DNA of 8,365 bases. It comes from Dehalococcoidia bacterium (lineage in GTDB: Bacteria > Chloroflexota > Dehalococcoidia > UBA3495). Below the pieces are notes generated by a model, which was not told the origin of the DNA, made no database searches, and was given only the letters and a program-made list of their open reading frames with translations. Of the stretch, positions 5,620 through 8,365 are shown in pieces. Position 1 is the first letter of the stretch; each line of letters begins with the position of its first letter. The translations under genes and the position numbers were made by a program. Location of the stretch: positions 1-8,365 of the forward strand of contig JAPKDE010000109.1 in assembly GCA_028822675.1 (NCBI GenBank). Direction: 5' to 3'.

Positions 5620-5766
5620 CTACCGGCTCGTCCAAATCAAAGCTGCGCGCAGAATTCCTGCCAGCATAGCCACGGCCAGACCTACCGTCAATAAATTCGC
5701 ATCCCCTTTAATCGCTGATGTTGGTAGGTCCGTTCTGCTTTTATGCTTCTGCAACCACTCCGGCAT
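5620..5766 (-). CDS. Possible small single-pass membrane protein (48 residues)
   Basis: An ATG at 5766 opens a 48-residue frame ending in TAG. The peptide begins MPEWLQKHKSRTDLPTSAIK, a polar, basic lead, followed by a roughly 22-residue hydrophobic stretch (about 24-45: LLTVGLAVAMLAGILRAALI) and a short basic tail (WTSR). This is the layout of a small inner-membrane protein with its N-terminus in the cytoplasm, by the positive-inside rule. The weak point is that I see no proper Shine-Dalgarno before the ATG or the nearby in-frame GTG at 5772. It lies 155 bases upstream of the selenoprotein on the same strand. I do not recognise the family; it may be a chance frame. Confidence 0.33.
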   Translation of the reverse strand: MPEWLQKHKSRTDLPTSAIKGDANLLTVGLAVAMLAGILRAALIWTSR

Positions 5767-5837
5767 ACACACCGGGACGTTTTTTAAAGTAATTGGGAAA
5801 TTCTAGTGATAAGGGTGTACATCAGTTTAAGAACACG

Positions 5838-5865
5838 GCAACAAAAACGGGAATTAATCTATAAT
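5838..5865 (+). promoter_or_regulatory. Candidate promoter of the MaoC-MaoC-Rid operon
   Basis: A perfect TATAAT lies at 5860-5865, with GCAACA (5838-5843, three of six -35 matches) 16 bases upstream. Transcription would begin near 5872, leaving a leader of about 28 bases that contains the AGAGAGGA ribosome binding site (5887-5894), five bases before the GTG start. The -10 is convincing; the weak -35 suggests an activator or a modest basal level. Confidence 0.5.
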
Positions 5866-5899
5866 CCCCCAGAACACTCACCAATCAGAGAGGAAAACC

Positions 5900-6382
5900 G
5901 TGTCTGACCTTCTCGATACACTGAAAAAGACCGTGGGCCAGGAGGTTGTATTTCAAGCCCCTGAAGAGATCGGCCGATCTGCGTTTCGTCAATACGCCCT
6001 GGCCATTGGCGACTTCAACCCGATGTACTCCGACCCGGAATTTGCCCAATCCCACGGGCTGCGCAACGTCATGGCTCCGCCCACGCTGATCTGCGACACC
6101 TGGCAGTACATAGACGGCGACATGGACGACCGTGGTGGCCTGATTGGCCGTGGTGCTTTGGGCGAACTGAACGGTCTGCGGGCGGGAAACGAGTATGAGT
6201 TCTTCCAACCGATCCACTCCGACGATGTGATCACGGCCCGCTGGACAGTCAAAGACATTTATGAACGCACCGGACGTTCTGGATCGCTGATATTTCAGGT
6301 GGTTGAAGCAAACTTCTACAACCAACGGGAAGAACTACTGGCTCGGAACACCGAGACCATGTTCTACCGGCCAGAGGCTTAG
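5900..6382 (+). CDS. MaoC-like hotdog-fold protein, non-catalytic-type subunit (FAS1-like dehydratase N-terminal family)
   Basis: A 160-residue single-hotdog protein of the MaoC/FAS1-like dehydratase family, with a GTG start set by AGAGAGGA five bases upstream. After an N-terminal strand (VGQEVVFQAPEEIG), residues 31-50 read QYALAIGDFNPMYSDPEFAQ. This is the hydratase motif G-D-x-N-P-x-H with Asp38 and Asn40 kept but Tyr43 in place of the catalytic His. MAPPTL (58-63) follows on the usual helix. In two-gene hydratases of this type, such as mycobacterial HadAB/HadBC and the MaoC pair of cholesterol side-chain breakdown, one subunit lacks the catalytic dyad and mainly binds substrate. This protein fits that role, with the next gene (one base away) as catalytic partner. 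Substrate, probably an acyl-CoA or other thioester, cannot be told from sequence. Confidence 0.8.
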   Translation: MSDLLDTLKKTVGQEVVFQAPEEIGRSAFRQYALAIGDFNPMYSDPEFAQSHGLRNVMAPPTLICDTWQYIDGDMDDRGGLIGRGALGELNGLRAGNEYEFFQPIHSDDVITARWTVKDIYERTGRSGSLIFQVVEANFYNQREELLARNTETMFYRPEA

Positions 6383-6383
6383 T

Positions 6384-6842
6384 ATGGTCACGCAAGTCAG
6401 GAATTCTGGAAATATTCAGGTCGGTGATGAACTGACGCCCCTGATCAAAGAGATTGGCATGGCCCGCATGATGGCCTACGGGGCGGCCACCTGGGACTTT
6501 GTCCGTTTGCACTACGACGCCGATTACGTAAGGGATCTGGGGTTTGACGCCCCGTTCGTGGATGGACAAATGCTGGGCGGGTTCTTGACCCAACTGGTGC
6601 AAGACTGGGCCGGTCCGGATGCGTTTCTTCGCAAGTTGGCCTTTCGCAACCGGGTCATTGTCTACCCCGGCGATACTCTGACCTGCCACGGCGTGGTTAC
6701 CGCCGTATCTGCCGCAGACGAAGGCGGCATGGTTGAATGCGAGCTATGGGCTGAGAACCAACACGGCGAAAGAGTGGTGGATCCGGCCAGTGCACTGATT
6801 CGATTTCCAATTGCGGCAGAAAACTTGAGGATAGATAAATAG
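6384..6842 (+). CDS. MaoC-like dehydratase/hydratase, catalytic-type subunit
   Basis: This 152-residue hotdog-fold protein has the hydratase segment MAYGAATWDFVRLHYDADYV (30-49), where Asp38 and His43 have the five-residue spacing of the MaoC/R-hydratase catalytic dyad. A-P-F-V-D-G (56-61) and the strand region FRNRVIVYPGDTLTCHGVV (87-105) also match the family. It should add water across, or remove it from, an enoyl/3-hydroxyacyl thioester, as a heterodimer with the product of 5900-6382. The start ATG at 6384 is chosen because AGAGG (6373-6377) lies six bases before it and it follows the previous stop by one base. The frame extends further upstream (to 6303) only by overlapping the preceding gene. 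The stop abuts the next ATG with no spacer, so translation is probably coupled across the three-gene unit. Confidence 0.82.
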   Translation: MVTQVRNSGNIQVGDELTPLIKEIGMARMMAYGAATWDFVRLHYDADYVRDLGFDAPFVDGQMLGGFLTQLVQDWAGPDAFLRKLAFRNRVIVYPGDTLTCHGVVTAVSAADEGGMVECELWAENQHGERVVDPASALIRFPIAAENLRIDK

Positions 6843-8048
6843 ATGGCCAAAAGCATTATTGAAGTAGATCCGGACAAGTTCCCTTGGTTGGACCTTAACC
6901 GGTATACGTTTTGCATGGGCGCTGAAAACGGCGGCATTCTCTATCTCTCCGGTCAGACGGCCAGCGAATATGACCCAGAGTCGGGCCGTGTTGTCTGCAA
7001 AGGTGACCTGCTAGACCAGACCAGGGTTATCTACGAGAAGTTGGCTGTGGCCTTAGATGCGGCTGGGATGGGCTTCCAGAACGTGGTCCAAACGGTGGAT
7101 TACATCGACGCCACGGCTTTGCCGCTTTACCGGCAGACTGGCGCCATCCGCAGAGAATACCTGGGCGACAGTCCAGTCGGCGCTACGGGCATCATCATTG
7201 AGCGTCTGTTGCGGCCCGACGCCTTGATTGAAGTGAGCATGGTGGCCATGCGGGGCGACAAGCAGCCAATCAGCCTTGGCAAGGATCGGTACGGCCAGCT
7301 CACCTTTGTGCCTGGTGTTGTTGTGGATGACATTGTCTGGACCTCAGGGTTTGTTGGCAATGAAGAGGTGGACGGTCAAACCCACTACCCGCAGGACACC
7401 TCCAGACAGCTTGAGCTGACCTATGGGGTTCTGGGCCAAGTTCTGACTGCCGCTGGCTCAGGTCCTGAAGATGTGGTCAAGAGCTTGGACTACATCTCAC
7501 CCCAGTGCCTACTGCAATACCCCAATACTGACGATGTCCGCCGCGGGTTCTTTGGAAACCACTTTCCGGCGACCACCAGCATCCCCGTCAACCGGCTGCT
7601 GCGGCCAGAGGGACACGTGGAAACAGAAATGGTGGCTGTAATGGGAGGCACTCGAGAAGAGATAAGAGTGCCAGAGTGGGAGCCGACCCAAGGGGGGCTT
7701 ACGCGTAGCGCCGGGGTGAAAAAGGGGAATATGCTTCATATATCGGGTCAGGCAGCCGTGGATAACGTCACCGGGAACACGGTTGGCGGCTTTGACATCG
7801 TCGCCCAGTGTGAGCAGGCTTACAGCAACATCGCCCGGATCATGGAAGAGGGCGGTTACTCTATGGACGACATTGTGAACACCATAGAGTGGGTCGCCCC
7901 CAACGGGCTGATGGATTACCGGAAAGCGGGCGAGGTGCGGCGGAAGTACTTTGGCGATCGGTTTCCGTCGGCCACCGGTGTAGCCATGCATAAGATCATG
8001 GGCAGGCCAGAGCAGTTGATAGAAGTTACGGCTGTGGCGGTGGTCTAG
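6843..8048 (+). CDS. Three-domain Rid (YjgF/YER057c/UK114) fusion protein
   Basis: The 401 residues contain three head-to-tail Rid domains of about 120 residues: roughly 15-137, 148-268 and 285-401. Each has the same landmarks: LSGQ/TSGF/ISGQ (36, 168, 301), an R-R-x-[YF]-[FL]-G element (103-108, 233-238, 366-371), and a terminal [LHV]-E-[VT] strand with Glu130, Glu260 and Glu394. Canonical RidA is a homotrimer with active sites between subunits, so this chain could fold as a pseudo-trimer by itself. The Arg that binds the imine/keto acid in RidA deaminases (P-x-R-[ST]) is replaced in all three repeats, by Ala114, Thr244 and Ala377. Enamine/imine deaminase activity should therefore not be assumed; Rid subfamilies without this Arg often sit in catabolic operons with unknown roles. 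The ATG touches the preceding stop; TGAGGA (6826-6831) is a distant ribosome binding site, so coupling is likely. Confidence 0.85.
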   Translation: MAKSIIEVDPDKFPWLDLNRYTFCMGAENGGILYLSGQTASEYDPESGRVVCKGDLLDQTRVIYEKLAVALDAAGMGFQNVVQTVDYIDATALPLYRQTGAIRREYLGDSPVGATGIIIERLLRPDALIEVSMVAMRGDKQPISLGKDRYGQLTFVPGVVVDDIVWTSGFVGNEEVDGQTHYPQDTSRQLELTYGVLGQVLTAAGSGPEDVVKSLDYISPQCLLQYPNTDDVRRGFFGNHFPATTSIPVNRLLRPEGHVETEMVAVMGGTREEIRVPEWEPTQGGLTRSAGVKKGNMLHISGQAAVDNVTGNTVGGFDIVAQCEQAYSNIARIMEEGGYSMDDIVNTIEWVAPNGLMDYRKAGEVRRKYFGDRFPSATGVAMHKIMGRPEQLIEVTAVAVV

Positions 8049-8066
8049 TAAGGTGGTCCCGGTTAT

Positions 8067-8365
8067 TTGAACAGCAATGGGGCCAAATTAAGAGAGTCTT
8101 CCGCGTTTCGCCGGATAAAAAAGTTCATTCCCAATGGATGGGAGCAGGAGTTGAAAGAGTTCCCACCATCTCTTCGTAAGCTCGAGTTGAACTGCAAGGG
8201 CGAGACCCGTGACCGTTGGGACCACATACTACAGCTTCGATCTTCCGGACTAAGGGTAAAGCGGTATCAAAACTCTCCGTCCCTTGTGGCCATGTTTAGA
8301 GTTCAACTCTCTCGCACTCCCGCCAGACAGTTCTTAGGCACGAAATCGCCTGATTTCAGCCCATA
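8067..8365 (+). pseudogene. C-terminal remnant of a C5-cytosine DNA methyltransferase (partial at right edge)
   Basis: The frame from a TAA at 8049-8051 is open to the window edge. From TTG 8067 it gives 99 residues, including RDRWDHILQLRSSGLRVKRY (48-67) and PSLVAM (71-76). This closely resembles the late region of Dcm-type cytosine methyltransferases (R-D-L-W-x-H-I-I-Q-F-R-P-S-G-I-R-V-K-R ... P-A-L-V-A-M). The preceding LPPS-like FPPSLRKLELNC also fits. In intact enzymes more than 200 residues with the P-C-Q and E-N-V motifs come before this; here only 18 bases separate it from the Rid gene, so the catalytic half is missing. After VAM the expected T-Q-I-P/R-E-A-A pattern is lost, suggesting decay. 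AAGGTGG ten bases before the TTG could still allow translation, but this may be chance. Family call is from remembered motifs. Confidence 0.55.

Larger units (their letters stand above)
5465..5899. other. Divergent intergenic region between the selenoprotein and MaoC/Rid operon
   Basis: Of these 435 bases, 5620-5766 may encode a minus-strand membrane peptide. The stretch 5860-5899 holds the plus-strand promoter candidate and ribosome binding site. On the minus strand upstream of 5766 a TAGAAT (5801-5806) is a possible -10 without a good -35. A T6 run at 5780-5785 follows only a 4-bp CCGG/CCGG stem, not enough for a terminator. In 5476-5619 I see no RNA gene or convincing coding frame. Confidence 0.5.

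Noticed and set aside
5590..5625. tRNA-like GGTTCGA sequence around 5598-5604
   Set aside because: The flanking bases do not form a 5-bp T-stem and no acceptor or anticodon arm can be found around it.
5757..5790. CCGG...CCGG followed by T6 as a plus-strand terminator
   Set aside because: The stem has only four pairs, and no plus-strand gene lies upstream that would need termination here.
6249..6689. Minus-strand open frame across both MaoC genes
   Set aside because: It spans two strongly supported plus-strand genes and has no recognisable protein features.
8054..8085. TGGTCCC/GGGGCCA inverted repeat as terminator of the Rid operon
   Set aside because: It has an 18-base loop, one wobble pair and no T-tract (AATTAAG follows).
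1..8365. CRISPR array, rRNA, tRNA or transposase
   Set aside because: No regularly spaced long repeats, RNA gene signatures or transposase motifs were seen on either strand.

Overview
The window reads as a chromosomal segment of a free-living, moderately GC-rich bacterium. The gene mix is two PuuE-type deacetylase homologues, an HpaB-type flavin monooxygenase, a split MaoC hydratase pair, a three-domain Rid protein, a DinB/mycothiol-type maleylpyruvate isomerase-like protein, and a peroxiredoxin-like gene with an in-frame UGA. This recalls the catabolism-rich marine Chloroflexota (SAR202/Dehalococcoidia). That placement is an inference from gene families; there is no marker gene in the window.

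Layout. Bases 1-356 hold the 5' end of a minus-strand gene running off the left edge, a good candidate promoter for it, and several strong inverted repeats. Bases 357-2325 hold two minus-strand tandem paralogues of the PuuE/polysaccharide-deacetylase family. A 319-base divergent intergenic region follows, with a minus-strand promoter candidate and two sets of direct repeats, one of them three exact-period 18-bp units running into the ribosome binding site of the next gene. An HpaB-family monooxygenase (2645-4096, plus) then meets a maleylpyruvate-isomerase-like gene (4100-4912, minus) tail to tail, with a 9-bp-stem hairpin at the junction. Upstream of the latter on the minus strand lie a selenoprotein candidate (4973-5464) and a possible 48-residue membrane peptide (5620-5766). 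A plus-strand operon starts at 5900: two hotdog-fold MaoC subunits (catalytic His replaced in the first, Asp/His present in the second), then a triple Rid fusion. All three are separated by 0-1 bases. The window closes with what looks like the amputated C-terminal part of a C5-cytosine DNA methyltransferase (8067 to the edge).

The main discovery candidate is the peroxiredoxin-like gene at 4973-5464. Its only interruption is a TGA exactly where the first Cys of a W-C-P-Y-C redox motif belongs, giving W-U-P-Y-C. A small hairpin lies 16 nt downstream with a G at the second loop position, as expected of a bacterial SECIS. It is best annotated as a 163-residue selenoprotein rather than a pseudogene or a 75-residue fragment.

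How the genes may work together is inference. Flavin monooxygenase, hydratase pair, Rid protein and PuuE-like hydrolases together suggest oxidation and ring or amide processing of an unidentified, possibly nitrogen-containing compound. No transporter, flavin reductase or regulator is visible to fix the substrate.
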